DNA from: Clavelina lepadiformis | Lineage: Eukaryota; Chordata; Ascidiacea; Aplousobranchia; Clavelinidae | Direction: 5' to 3' | Assembly (NCBI RefSeq): GCF_947623445.1 | Contig: NC_135240.1 | Coordinates: 27,156,001 to 27,220,000, forward strand | DNA: 64,000 nucleotides | Part shown: positions 13,405 through 26,300 of the stretch, in pieces | Numbering within the stretch: the first letter of the stretch is position 1 | Layout of the letters: each line of letters opens with the position of its first letter | Translations under genes and position numbers: made by a program | Notes under the pieces: model-generated | Seen by the model: only the letters and a program-made list of their open reading frames with translations | What the model was told of the DNA's origin: nothing | Database searches by the model: none

Positions 13405-14325
13405 AAAACATAGACATCATAAAATTGAGTGCAAGTGCCAGATTTGTATGGAGGATTCAAAATTTATACGCGGCGAGTCCGTTGCAAGAACAAACCAACC
13501 GTCACTTTTTGTAGAAACCAATTAGGAATGAATCGTTAGAAATTCCCTTGACATACACCACACATGAAAGCAAAAAAGATCGATAAAACGTAACAGAGTT
13601 TTCATGAAAACAACTTTATAATCTCAGACATTGAAGCCCGTAAATTAAGGCTGAAAATTTTAGCGCCTTCATTTCACAATATTCGACTAAAAACGTTTTA
13701 TTCATAGAATTATCTGCATAAAAAAAGTTAGACCATATTTGCAATGATAAAATACGATCTCAAAAGTAAAAGAAACAAAGGAAAGAAATACTGCTGGGAA
13801 AGACGTCACGTTGGAATGTGTATGATGGGGAGGGGGGCCGTTATTCGACATTAAAAGAAATTGGACAACATGAGAACGTTGCTAAAGAAAAGATTCAACC
13901 TTTAATAATACATAATTGGCAACTGGCAATATCTACAATTTAAAAACAATGTCTGCAGCATATCGGGTTGTAATAAATAAGACGAAAAGGCAACATGTCA
14001 TTTTACGTCCACAGTAGGACAATACGGGCTTATGCTAATGACAGTACAATTACAAAAACAGCAACGATAACAACGTCTAAAAACACGTCATAGAAAAACA
14101 GAGTAAACACAATGTTCACGTACACTGCAAGGGAATCGCACCTTTTACCGCTCGGCGTATTACCATGACATAGGTCAACTTCACAAAATCATCAGCTGGC
14201 TGTTCGCGCAAAATATCCCGGTAAGGGTGACTATGGCTGAGAAAAAAGTCTCATTAATAAATAAATAATAAACTGTCGTCGTGAAAACACGAGGTTAAAA
14301 CGTCGAAAATAAATAGGCGAACGCG

Positions 14326-17300
14326 TTACGAGTATTTTCCGTCCAGGTAATCGGTTATGATGTTCAATTCAAGATTAGGGGACCCATTATTTTGTTCGAA
14401 GACCCCATCGAAAGCTCCAAGCATATCGCCCTGAACCCCGTTAAACGATTGGTTGGGGTTGGACGCGGACATGCCGTTGTTGGAACCCATGGTTGAGGAG
14501 AACATGCTTTGCTGTTGGGGAGGGTAACCGGCCGAGGTCATGTTATTCGACGAGCCATGCTGAGTCATGTGAATGTTACTCCCTGTGTGACCCTGACTCA
14601 TCATAGCAGATGGGTTTTGCATCTGTCCATTATTCGGCATTGCACCCCCTATCACACCCATGTTACCCATGCTCTGTCGTTGGGGAATGCCCCCCATTTG
14701 CTGGTAATTAACTTGACCCCCAACGGGCATGGGGTTGGAATTGGGGTTCATCCCATAACTGGGAAGTTTATTATTGCTGCTCATTGCCTGGCTTTGTAAC
14801 TGGCTACCCCGGTTCCACGGCTGCATTGTTCCGGCTTGGGGTAAATTCATCGAGTGGGGTACGTTTGGTGGGTGAGCTGCAGGATTGCGTGAAGACCCTA
14901 AAATATCAATATCGGGAGGTTACAAGGGTGAACCGGGGCAAGTACTGGAACACGACAAGGAAACATTCTCACCTTGATAAACAGTCCCAGTGTTTGTGCT
15001 TCCTGGAAGCCTGGACTGGATGACGGACGGTGGCAGGTTGTGTGACGTCATATGGGCCTGTCCAGAGGGCATCATTGCCTGTCTTGAAAGTGGGCTTGGA
15101 CCTCTCTGGATCGGGACACCGTTTGGTGTCATCATTGATGGCGCTTTCTGCCGTGCATTTATCTGGTATTGCTCCATCATCAACTTCTGAACAAACGAGA
15201 GAAGTCATTTTAGAAGCATTCTCAACAACTGTGCAAAATTTCTTATTTTTCAGAAACTTACTCGACTAACTACTACTACTATTTTAATCCAGCGCTCAAT
15301 GATCTAAAAATCGACTTAAAACAAGTCGTACCCCTCGGTGAGCGAGTTTCTGCTGGTTAGCAGTCAGTGTGGCGGATTGTTGAACCCTCGTGTTCATCAT
15401 CGAGTTTCCGGCCATGTTGGCCTGATTGAACCCTGGCTCCACCTGACGTCTGTAAAATCCGCTCATCCCTGATCCGCTTCCTGCATCCAAAAAATATGAT
15501 ATAAGATGTCTAATCGAACATGTGCGAGGAGAGTGAAGAGCTGTCTTTACTTACCAGGAGCAGGGATGTCGGCAACAGTTGGAACACTCCTCATCATTTG
15601 CTGAGGAGGAGCGCGTTGCATCAACCTTGACTGAGCCTGAGGGTTGGGCATTCTAAGAATAATAATTAAAATGATTTGGAAATGTAGAACTGCTGGCAAA
15701 CAACTCCAAACACAATCGAAGGAGGGAAACGACTCAAACCTACCCGGGGTTCCCGTACATGGTCTTTGTCGTCATGGCTTGTTGGTTTTGGTTGCTGACG
15801 TAATTCTCGACGGAATAATGCGACTGTCGAGCGCCATAAACCGCATTTTGCTGCCTCTGACTGGCCAGCAGTGCAGCTTGAGCGGCGGCGTTTGCTTTAC
15901 TGAGATTGTTCTGCGGCATGTTGGGCACTGATGTGTCCACTCCACCTGGATTTGGACCAGAATTGAAAGCTGTAAGCACAAAGCACAGTTAAATATTTGG
16001 TAAAATGACAATTAACCATTGAATTGTCGAAGTCCACGCGCTTAAACACTCACATGCATAGTTTTGCATCTCAGCCGACATATGTTGCTGCTGAGAGAGC
16101 GATTGTCCGTTGAAAGACATATTGGACTGCATGTTTACTGACGCTGATGTGCTTGTACTCCACTGACCACTAACACCTGGAAATAACATTCTAGTTATAT
16201 CTTTAGCAGCTAAACCTCCAATACCAACCAACTGCTCAAGTTGTTTGGAACAGAATGACGCGTGCTAAGGCGCATTACTAAAAACAGTTATAGAGCGAGC
16301 AATCTAAACGAGATATGCAAACCTGGAGGAACTCTTTTATCTGTTCTTTCAGCCAACTCCTTAAGCTGTTGAGCCTTGGACATGTTAGATGGTGGAATCT
16401 GGATGCCAGACATCGCAGGGTTCTTCATCCCCTGAACCACCCCAGGTGCACTGGCCCTGTGCATTTGGTACCCAGGAGAGTAGTTTTGCGACGAGCTGTT
16501 GGGGAGTTGTACGTGAGGCGACCGCCGCATCATGTTCTGGGTCATCCCGGGGTTGTTTGAATTAATTTGGGGATGCCCCTGTGCCTGGTGGGGGTAGAAC
16601 TGGCCAGTCGGTTGCCCATTGTTGTGGTAGGCGATACCAGGGTGGGGTTTGTGGGACACTGAGTAGGAAACGGTTGAGGGGGATGCGGATTTGTTAGGGC
16701 CTGGTAGGTGGGACAACCTGGGGGGGCCTTCAGGGGCGTGCCGAATTTTGTCAGAGGGGTTGGCAGTTGGCCTGGTCATGTTTGAAACTCCCATTTGTTG
16801 TTGGGTGCCGGGGGTTGGGGGCTGATGGGTTTGTTGTTGTTGCTGTTGATGTTGTTGTTGCTGTTCTTGCATCGTGTTGAACTTGGAGTTGACAGAAATA
16901 TTCAACCTGCGTTCAACAATGTAGAAAAATTCGAGCTTCAGTTCGGGATCAGCTACAATAAGTTTTATTTGAATTAAAATCCAACGAAACATTCCTCACC
17001 TATGAACATGTTGGCTCGTCATGTTGCCGTTGACTACAGAAGCGTTCTGTTGCATGTTGAGGTTCATGTTTTGTTGAAGGTTGGCTTGATTTGTTGCGTT
17101 CGTTGTGTTGAAGGATGAAGACGGTTTATCAGAACCATACTGTGGCATGATGCCATCGGCTTGGCTTTTGTACATTCTCGTCTGGTTGCTGCTTTTGTAA
17201 AATTGCTGGTGTTCTGTTCGTGAATTCTGAGCTTCAGGAGGGTTGGTTTCGTCAACAAACCCCATGAAGTCGACCTTCTCTGTTTTGCACTGAAATGACC

Positions 17301-20300
17301 CGTTCTTTTGGTCCTAAACAGGAAAATTAAAGTTTGTTTACTGAGCAGCTAAATTTAATCATTCTAAAATAACTCAACACATAACCATAAACAGTGGCAA
17401 GGTGTCATTAACATCATCACTAAACAAACTGATTAATTAGTAACAAAAACGCAGGCTGCTATTTTTATTTCTCTTGCACCCGGTGTTCGAAAGGCAACCT
17501 AATCAGGAAATGGGAATGCTTTTGAGATGAATAAAAGCAATGAAAGCAAACAGGAAATGATGTCACAATGAGAGAAGAGTAGCAGGCAGTTCGCACAGAG
17601 CAGCTCACGTTGTCATAGTTAGTGTTGCCTTTAGCGCTCTGATGACTTGCATTGGCAACAACGCAAAAGCGTCGTCTGTAATATCCTCTTTCCATCGTTC
17701 TCACCTCAGTTAGTAAACTTGAGTCGGCAATATTGCTGGATTGTTGTTGTTCGTGGCCTAGTGATGTTGTTTGTTGCTCGGTCGAATTATCTTGCAGTAA
17801 ATCAAATTCGCTGGCAGTGTTCCCATCCGGATTGTTAATTTCGTTCAGCAAGTTTTGCTGTAAAATAGTAGAAGTTGATGCCGTAAGAAACTTGTAAAAT
17901 TAAAAACCTTAGTCAAGAATAATTTCGGAAAGAGTGAAATTTACTCGCAATACGAAAACATCGTAATTTGCAAAATGAGTGCAAATATCGAGATATTTAT
18001 TCAGCTAACGAAACAACCGACATGTTTCAAACATGTGTCAGTCTCTTTTTAGCGTGAAAATGAACGGATTTAAAATCGCATGACAATGCTGATGATAATT
18101 CATGACAAAAGGTAGCGGCCACGTTTAAGAACAATGAGTTTCTAAATTGACAGTCACAGAAAACGATAACAATGAAAGCTCATTGGTAGTCGCAAACGCA
18201 GAACGATCACTACTTTTTGGTTATTTTTTAAATATGTTGGACAGGCTGATTAAAAAACATGGAAAATCGGTCTTCTTACGAGTAAGTCATTGAAGCCGCC
18301 GTCTCCTTCGTCTTCACAGCTTTGCTCGTTTTGTGAGTTTCCCATCGCCATGCTGCCAGTTGTAAACGTGTTGTTCTGATTGGTCGAATCTTGACCTAAT
18401 TCTTGTTTGATGTCTTTCGCGCCAACATCAACGCTCACTGATTGGGTGTCTGAATTTCAAAAACAGTAAACCGATAAAAAAACTCTGCAGAAGTGCCACC
18501 GTTCATATGACGAACGTCATCGAACCTCCGTTCTTTCCTATTCCTTTGCTTGAGTTGATGCTCGTGTTGACGTTCACCGTGGTTTCGATTCGGCGCTGTG
18601 GCAACTGATGGACAATCTGTATCGAAACATTACCGTTGCAGTTGTTGTTTCCAGCGCCTGTAACAATCGAAATAGGTTTCTGTTAGACCGGGGTTCCAAC
18701 TTGATATTCAAGCGCGTTGGAGTCACAGCCAAGTAACGTCAAGTCGTCAACAGACGTCCTTGAAGACCAGTCTGTCACCTGTTTGGTTATTGGCGGAATT
18801 ATTCCCAATAAATTGCCCATCGTTGTCGATTTTCATTTTCTTGGCGGTATTATCAGCACCGTTGGCGTCTCCAAGAAAATCGAACTGTTGTTGTCCGCCA
18901 ATGTAGCTCGGCACACCACCGCTAGGTGTCATGGCCGAGTCGCAGCCGGTTAGAAGGTTGTTCGGTTTGACGAGTGCACCGTTGTTACACAAGCTGCCAT
19001 TATTCACCTCAAGCCTTCTCTTCAACTGGAAATAAGAATGTCACGTTTCACACAAATTACCGAGAAAGACTAAACAAAAACGCTGTAGCGCGCACGCGTT
19101 CTGTTACTTTTATTACCCGCTGTTTCCTGCCGGTCCGTTGCTTGACAATAGAAATTAATTTGCGGGCAGTTAGGTCATTTTGCAATTGGTTTTACATGAA
19201 GCAAAAATTGAACACACGGCAGTGTAGCTACGAACGCAACCTAGTAGCAGGTGACAGGCTTAAATCGGGCGAACAATGAATTGCGCATCGTTTTTATGTT
19301 AAATGCGTCGTACAATATTTAGTTTCATTAAAATTCATGAGATTCTGCTTGAGCACATGTACAAGTTGCGCGTCGTAAGTTCGGTGGCGATTAGCGCAAA
19401 TCTTGATCAAACAAAGACGTTTCTTTTCACATGCTTAACAAAGTGACAAGCCGATGGTGTATTTAAAGCCTTGAAGAGCTTTTGAGTGGTCTAGAAAGCA
19501 ATCTACGCAAAATAATGTTCTAAGCCTTACACCCAAGGCTTGAGTTTTACTTTACGGCCTTCAAAGGGCAGGCAGAGGCAATCTGCTACTGCTATTAATA
19601 CGGGAATTTAACTTTCTCAAAACGGAACAGATGTTCCGACCAATGTATCGATTGTTCGTATAGTACTGGTACGCCACCTTATAAGCAACGCTGTATAAGC
19701 CTCAATCAATAAAAAATCAAATGTTACCATATTTCGTCCAAGTCCTAGATCCGAGGAATCCTGCCTCAAGTCGTTCGTTTGCTCGGTTGATTTAGACCTA
19801 ACGTCCTGCATGGAATATGACGAGTTATTAAACCACGAATCTTCATTACCATTATGACATCATTATGTAAACGATATTACAAAACAAAAGCACGTTTTAA
19901 TGTGCAATAAATCTGACAACAACTTCTATCCCAGCCTCAAGCAAACACTATAAGCTGTCTCAGAAGCTTACTAAGTGTACGCTGGGCCTTTAATCGCCTA
20001 CACGCGCTTGATTACATACACTTGGACCTAATAGCACGTTCCAATCACTAACATACAGCTCGCGTTGTAAACAGCGCAACGATGAATACGCCAATTAAAC
20101 CTGCGTGCGGCGACGAGTTGCTTTCCCGTTTCTAGCAAACTATCCACTGTCCTCGCTCGCACATATGATAAAGAGAAGAACGAGAGGAAAAAGGGGAAAA
20201 AAGAGAAAAGAAAACTCCCGAGGGAGAGAGCAGTTGCAACCGAGCTCGTTTGAGAAAAAACGACAAAGTTGTATCGCGTCGGTCGCCGTGCCTTGCTTTT

Positions 20301-23300
20301 CGGCAACATTTCTTCTTTTGTTTGTCGGAGAACGTTGGTTGCGCAGTGGGTTAGCTGACAATTAAACTGTCTGTCTATTTCCCGCCGTATTTTCACGATC
20401 GACCACAATCTTAACTAATGTCGCGCGTAGAAACGCTTTTAAAGAACTCAATTGCCTGCTACTAGCACACTTTGACAAACGCTTGGAATCATAAAAAACA
20501 GCAAACGCAAAGTGCTATCATAACTGTCTTCCCTGCTCCATCCCAACGCTAACCCGACTGAATTCTTCACGCTGCATCACAGACAAGCCGTCGCCCCTTC
20601 CAATATTTGCTGCAAATGACACCGAACACAATAGCTCCAGCTGCAAAATACTTATGCACGATCTCCAGCTAAGCCATTCGACGGTAATACCTATGCCCGC
20701 GCCAAGACACGCAGCTTCTATTCCGTGTTGACAGAAGCAGTGATGAACAAAATAACGTGTTTCCTGGCAATGCGTGCATAGACGGACTGACCTAACGTGA
20801 TATTGAATCGAAATATTCATTGTATTCGTCTTGAATAATCGACAAGAAAACAAAAGCTCGTTTGTACAGCCGTAAAGTTGTCTGCGGTTAGATAGTTGTA
20901 GTGGTCAAACAACAAGGTACACTGTAATAAGAGACTGGTAAACCCGAAGGCCAACACAGCACCATAAAATTAAGGTTTAGAAGGGCTTGTAATTAACGAA
21001 TGTTTAATGCCGATGGCTGTGTCTTTCAGATCCGGTAATAAACCTCAGCATATAACGCGCACGACTTAAAACAACCAGTCGCAAAGGAACCATTCCAACC
21101 TGGGCAACTGAGCCAGCCTTATCTTCATATCAAAATACAAGTCGGGTGCAGTCGGGCGTGTCCGCCACTGATTCGCTCTCTCCTACCTGATAGCACGAAC
21201 GAAGAACGAAGGGGAAATGCTTCCAACTGCGCTAATTAATTACATCAGAATATTTGTAAAGGGACTTTAAATATGAGATAATTGGGCGCCTCTGTGATGT
21301 CATAAAGTCATCAGGCCCGTCAGCCAATCCCGCCCGAGGCAGACAAAGTCGAAGCAGCGATACATTTTGCCATGACAGAGTCGTATTGTATTAACATCGG
21401 AATAAAAAGTCATTTGGGCAAGTTCAGTTGGAAAAATCGCGTTTAATCGTCGATTACAGTTTATGTCTTGTTCAGAAATCGATGGATTACGAACGCAATC
21501 ATGTCCTGTAGCCTACCACTACACATCACATCGCGGGTTGAGTTGCATTAATTAATTAATTGGATTGAATGCTTCTGCCGTTTGAGTTCAACGCCGGCCA
21601 TGTTGCCTTGAACCGGCGGGATTGCTATTTTTAACAAATGCTCGCGTACGTAGGATAATAATTTAAATGGCAAAGGCAGCAAAATACGTCGTCACACAAA
21701 GCCATTATTACGTCACTAAGGAACAGAGTGGGAAAGTTCATAGGCATATCAATAACATGTTGATTTCGGCAATTTGCAATAAACAAGTTGGGAATGAAAC
21801 GAGAGAGATGGAAAAAAGAGAACCACTGGACCGTGTCATGAGCGTGTGATCCGAAATGGTCGCCAGTGAACGCTTTGATGATAAATAATGATTATTATCA
21901 GAAATATTGTGACGAAACAAACAGATTGAACAAATGCTACATATAAAACAGCGTCCTCCTTTTTAATTCGAATGATATTATCATTGTTACAACACATTTA
22001 TGTTAAAAACGTTTTTCTACCTTTACCTTTTACTTTCTTTATTTATGATAACGCTTCTTTGAACTTTGTTGAACTCGCCACTTACGTCATAATCGGGACA
22101 AAACCAGATATGTATGAATGTGGACTGGGAAACGCGAAAAATCGCGGCAAAATGCAACACAAAACAGAATGAATGCATGACCTCAATAAACGGCAAACTA
22201 GGACGACCTCGATTTAAAAATGTGTTCGAAGCAGTGACACGATGGGGATTATGACGTTATGAACTATTCTGGAATCGAATCTGGCTGTCACTATTTTACC
22301 GGACAAAATCGTGCATTCAAAACTCTTTCACACAGGTTCTTGTGAACCTGGCTAAAATGTTATAAGTCAGTAACCTAAGCCTAACCTAAATCTAACTTTA
22401 ATTAAAGCCTAAATAGCTAAAATCAAGTTTTTGCATGCCTGTTCTCCTAACCCAGGGATGTCCAACCTTTTATTGTAGTGGGCCGCATTGTCACTTGAAA
22501 TAATTCAGTGGGCCGCAGAAACTATTAAATTTCAAGAAAAATGGGTACATCTTCGAGTCTTATAGTTATATATAATCCTGTTCCTACCATACTATACTAT
22601 TACTGCACCCCTAAAAGCTGACTGGTACATTTTAATTAGGGTAAGATTGAAAGTTCAAAATACTACTTGGAGTGAAAATGACTAGCGGGCCGCACAAAAA
22701 TCTCAGGCGGGCCGCAATGTGGCCCGCGGGCCGCAGGTTGGACATCCCTGGACCTAACCTAACCGCCTATCTTTAACTACGGGCTGCGTGACCTGCATAC
22801 AGCGAAATATTCACTCTCATCGAACCTGGTTCGAAAATGTTGGAGGTGACAAATTAACATCAGGCTAAATTCAATTTTTTCCGATCACAAAAGGACTGGC
22901 TTGACGATCCTGACACAAGTGTTACGCAACAATCCCATCGAACGTCGCATGTGTAGTTTTTGGTGACGTCACAATGACAGCGTTAATGATAGAGGTAAAG
23001 CGGTGAGTAGGGGACAGATATCCACATGACTGGTAAAATTACAACGCTGATTAAATAATGACGTAGCATTAATTTCGTCTCCAGAAGTGGACAAGTTCCG
23101 GTGATCATTATGACGAAGTGTTCACTGATGAAAAGGATTTTGGTAGTCAAGTTAAACCCGGCACAGAGAACCCGGCTCAGAAACGCTGGTGAGTTGGAAA
23201 AATAGGGAAGGTGAAACCCCTTTGCATGGTGACATTGCTTCCACATATTCGTGCAAAAATTCATCGACTCAATCACATCGGAGATGAAAGCCCCATATAA

Positions 23301-26300
23301 GTTACGTGTTGACCAAATTCGATCCATGGTATGACCAAGTCAAATAGAGACCATTGTTACCTCATAAACGCTACCCAGGGGAAGGGATTTTCTCCTGAGA
23401 AAGATATTTCAAGCTACGTCACAAGTGACGTAACAATCAGTTTTAGCGCATAGAGCGGGGAATTTAGGAAACGAAGATCAACGTCACACCAGTTGCTTGT
23501 TACATCACAGCCACACTAAATGAAATTTAATGATGTCATCATGCGATGACATCACAAGCTCGGCAAATGCCTTCTCGAATCGTTGTTGAAACGAGAGAAT
23601 GAAAGCGAGACGAGTTCTTGGCGATAGTGACTAAGACTAGAATTAAGGAGTCAGGAAAACCACGAAACAGCGCCCAGCACAAGCCTTAAGCCTCCGGCCT
23701 GAACAGTGTGGTCACGGTCGTGAGACGTGTCCTCGAGATAGTAGGTGCCAGGCTGGTCCTGCAACTTTGCAAACCTGCTTTCCGTAAAAGACAAATCGCT
23801 TTACCGCTCATAAACGGAAAATCATTTAATATCAAAGCGAAATTATTCCACCTTGTAACCTGCAGATTACGTGCGCAATGATTGCGATCAGTAGCTTATT
23901 AAAGTTTCACTCGCGGTAAACAGAGGTAAACAACGATGCCAGTAAGAAAAATAGGAAAAATTAGAACATGTTTCGGCAAATGCTTATTTTTCATAAGGAA
24001 TACTTGAATCCATTTTCCGTTCAATTCAGCAGCTAACAGCGTAGAGTCAACTCTGTTTTCAGACGACTTATTCCTTCATTACATTTGCACAATCGGTTGC
24101 TTATTGTACTCGTTTCAAACGCGACGGGCATAAAATGTATGATTTGGTTCTTAACTATCTATCAGTAACTCCAGGATCACTGCTGTTAACTGAAAACGAT
24201 AATTAGGTCTTCGTTCGACGGTGTTCGGTTTAAAATTACAGAAGGCTTTGGAAAGTAAATACCAATTTACTATAGAAGCTGTAGCCCTAAGTTTCTTATA
24301 AAAATAAGGGTAATGCGAACCACGGTGCATCACACCTGTATAGGGCAGCCTTATATGAACAGGTTAGACAAAAGTTAAATTTCCCTTTGGTTCTCCTGCT
24401 TGCGAGGTTAACAGCGCCAAATATGGTGTATGACGTGTAGCCTACGTCATGCACGTTTCCTGCACGAAATCTGACAACCGAGCGCGATGACTTGACTTTT
24501 CTCTCTCTCTCTCTAATTTCTCACTTGCGTTAACAAGAACAGATTGGAGAATTGGAAGACATTAATTTTGCAATACCGAAGTGTCGCAATAATCGTCACA
24601 ACCAGTGCAGAAACAGGCATCTTTGTTTGATATAATAAACTGTCTAACGTGGTTCAGATTAACTTCAGTCCCTCGTCACAGTAAAAGAAACAGAACGGGA
24701 ATTGCTATACTGTATAACACGACGTGATGGTAAAAAACATCGTTTCAGAAGTTACTTAGGCCGAAATATGTCAGGCAGTTCGTGATACGACATAAAGATG
24801 CCTATCCTGCACTCGCTGTGATGCTTATTGCGACACTTTGGTATTGCAAAACAATACTATCTCCCCTGAAACTGTATTAAATATTAATTTTGAGAAAAAA
24901 CATCGTTTATCGAAGTATTACGATGATAATTCTTTAAAAAAGACACAGTGCACGCCGCTTGTACTTTTCACCAAACCCGCTCCAATGAAAATAATAAAAA
25001 CAATAAAACTTACACAAGAAATCAATAAAATGCTTTTGTTGAAAGATGTTTTTGGCAGTCCCCGTTATTTGGAACAGAGTCTCAAGTTCAAAGGCGTTAT
25101 TCGCTGGTGAGATCAGACAGCGGTTGTCCTTGAGAAAGCAATAAAAGTTATCTTGTTCGAGACTTGCCTCGGGCCTCGATTATGACCGAACAATCAAGGC
25201 GGTTTTATTCGAAGGACAAGGGTGATCATGTTACAGAGCTGCTGTATACCGGCTTTAGGTTAAACGGTTAGTGCAGGTATTTAGTGCAGGCTCTTTGCGG
25301 TAAATCACGAACGCACAGGCTGCTATGAATGCGAGTTTCAACGCTGCCAATCCGGCCACAACAGGTTTGTCTCCAGTTTCCGGTAATTGTTTTACACACA
25401 GCAATCACAAAGCTAACGAAGCGGAACGGCGGAGTTGCAATTGCGATCGTTGAGCGCGTTTCATCTGACAATAACATTATTGCAATGGAATATTCCACTG
25501 TTTCCAACCGCTGAAATCACGTGATCGTGGCCCACTAGCAAATATTTCACCACATCCCAAATAAGGAATTAACAACCTATGACCTAACAAACAGTGTATA
25601 TGACGGAATTTACAAGACAAACACCAAATTGTGAATTTGACAAGTTGTTAAAGTGAAGGGAAAGCCCCGTAGGTAGGAGTTCCGACTCCGACTCCAGACA
25701 AAAGTCGGAATAACATCCCGTACGGTGGGAGACGTTCTCATTCGGCATCTGAAAACTCGGAAACTTCGCAATAACGAAATCTCGTGATTCGCTACGACCT
25801 TCGTACTTGAGCACAGCGTCCTTTCAACTCCAAGCTCATCTTAACTCATAACAATATCAAGAATTATCGCAATGATCGTTGAATTTCGATTGAAGGTGAT
25901 GTGTCTGCGTTCAGCGTATCCTGCGACTTCCAGTGCACGAAGCGTTGTGCGGGGTGCGGGCACCAAAACACCACGAGCATAAATGTGTGAGAGATTGTGT
26001 TATCGGGAAATTCCGCGACACCTCTTTTATCCCAACCTTAACTGTTGTCAGCGGCCAACCCCTACCCAACCAATCCAACCCACGCGGCCTCTCTAGAAAT
26101 AATTTTTTCTGACCTCATTGCGCCCAAGCGCACAAATAATGACGCGAAGTTAGTTGCAAGCAGCTGCCACAAGCACCGAGCATTGTTACGAACATGCACA
26201 CCACAACAAACACTAGTCATGTGTCACAACATTGATCCGCGTAAATACCATACTGTTGCTTTCGAAACAGCAGGCTACGTGATGTTTCGCGTGATTGTTA

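Noticed and set aside
22983-23327. 114-codon minus-strand frame in the mastermind intron
   Set aside because: No splice sites in suitable phase, no recognisable family, and inside an intron of the same strand.
24838-25110. 90-codon frame next to the fold-back element
   Set aside because: Starts inside the element's inverted repeat and has low-complexity Lys-rich sequence. It is not supported as a gene or a transposase.
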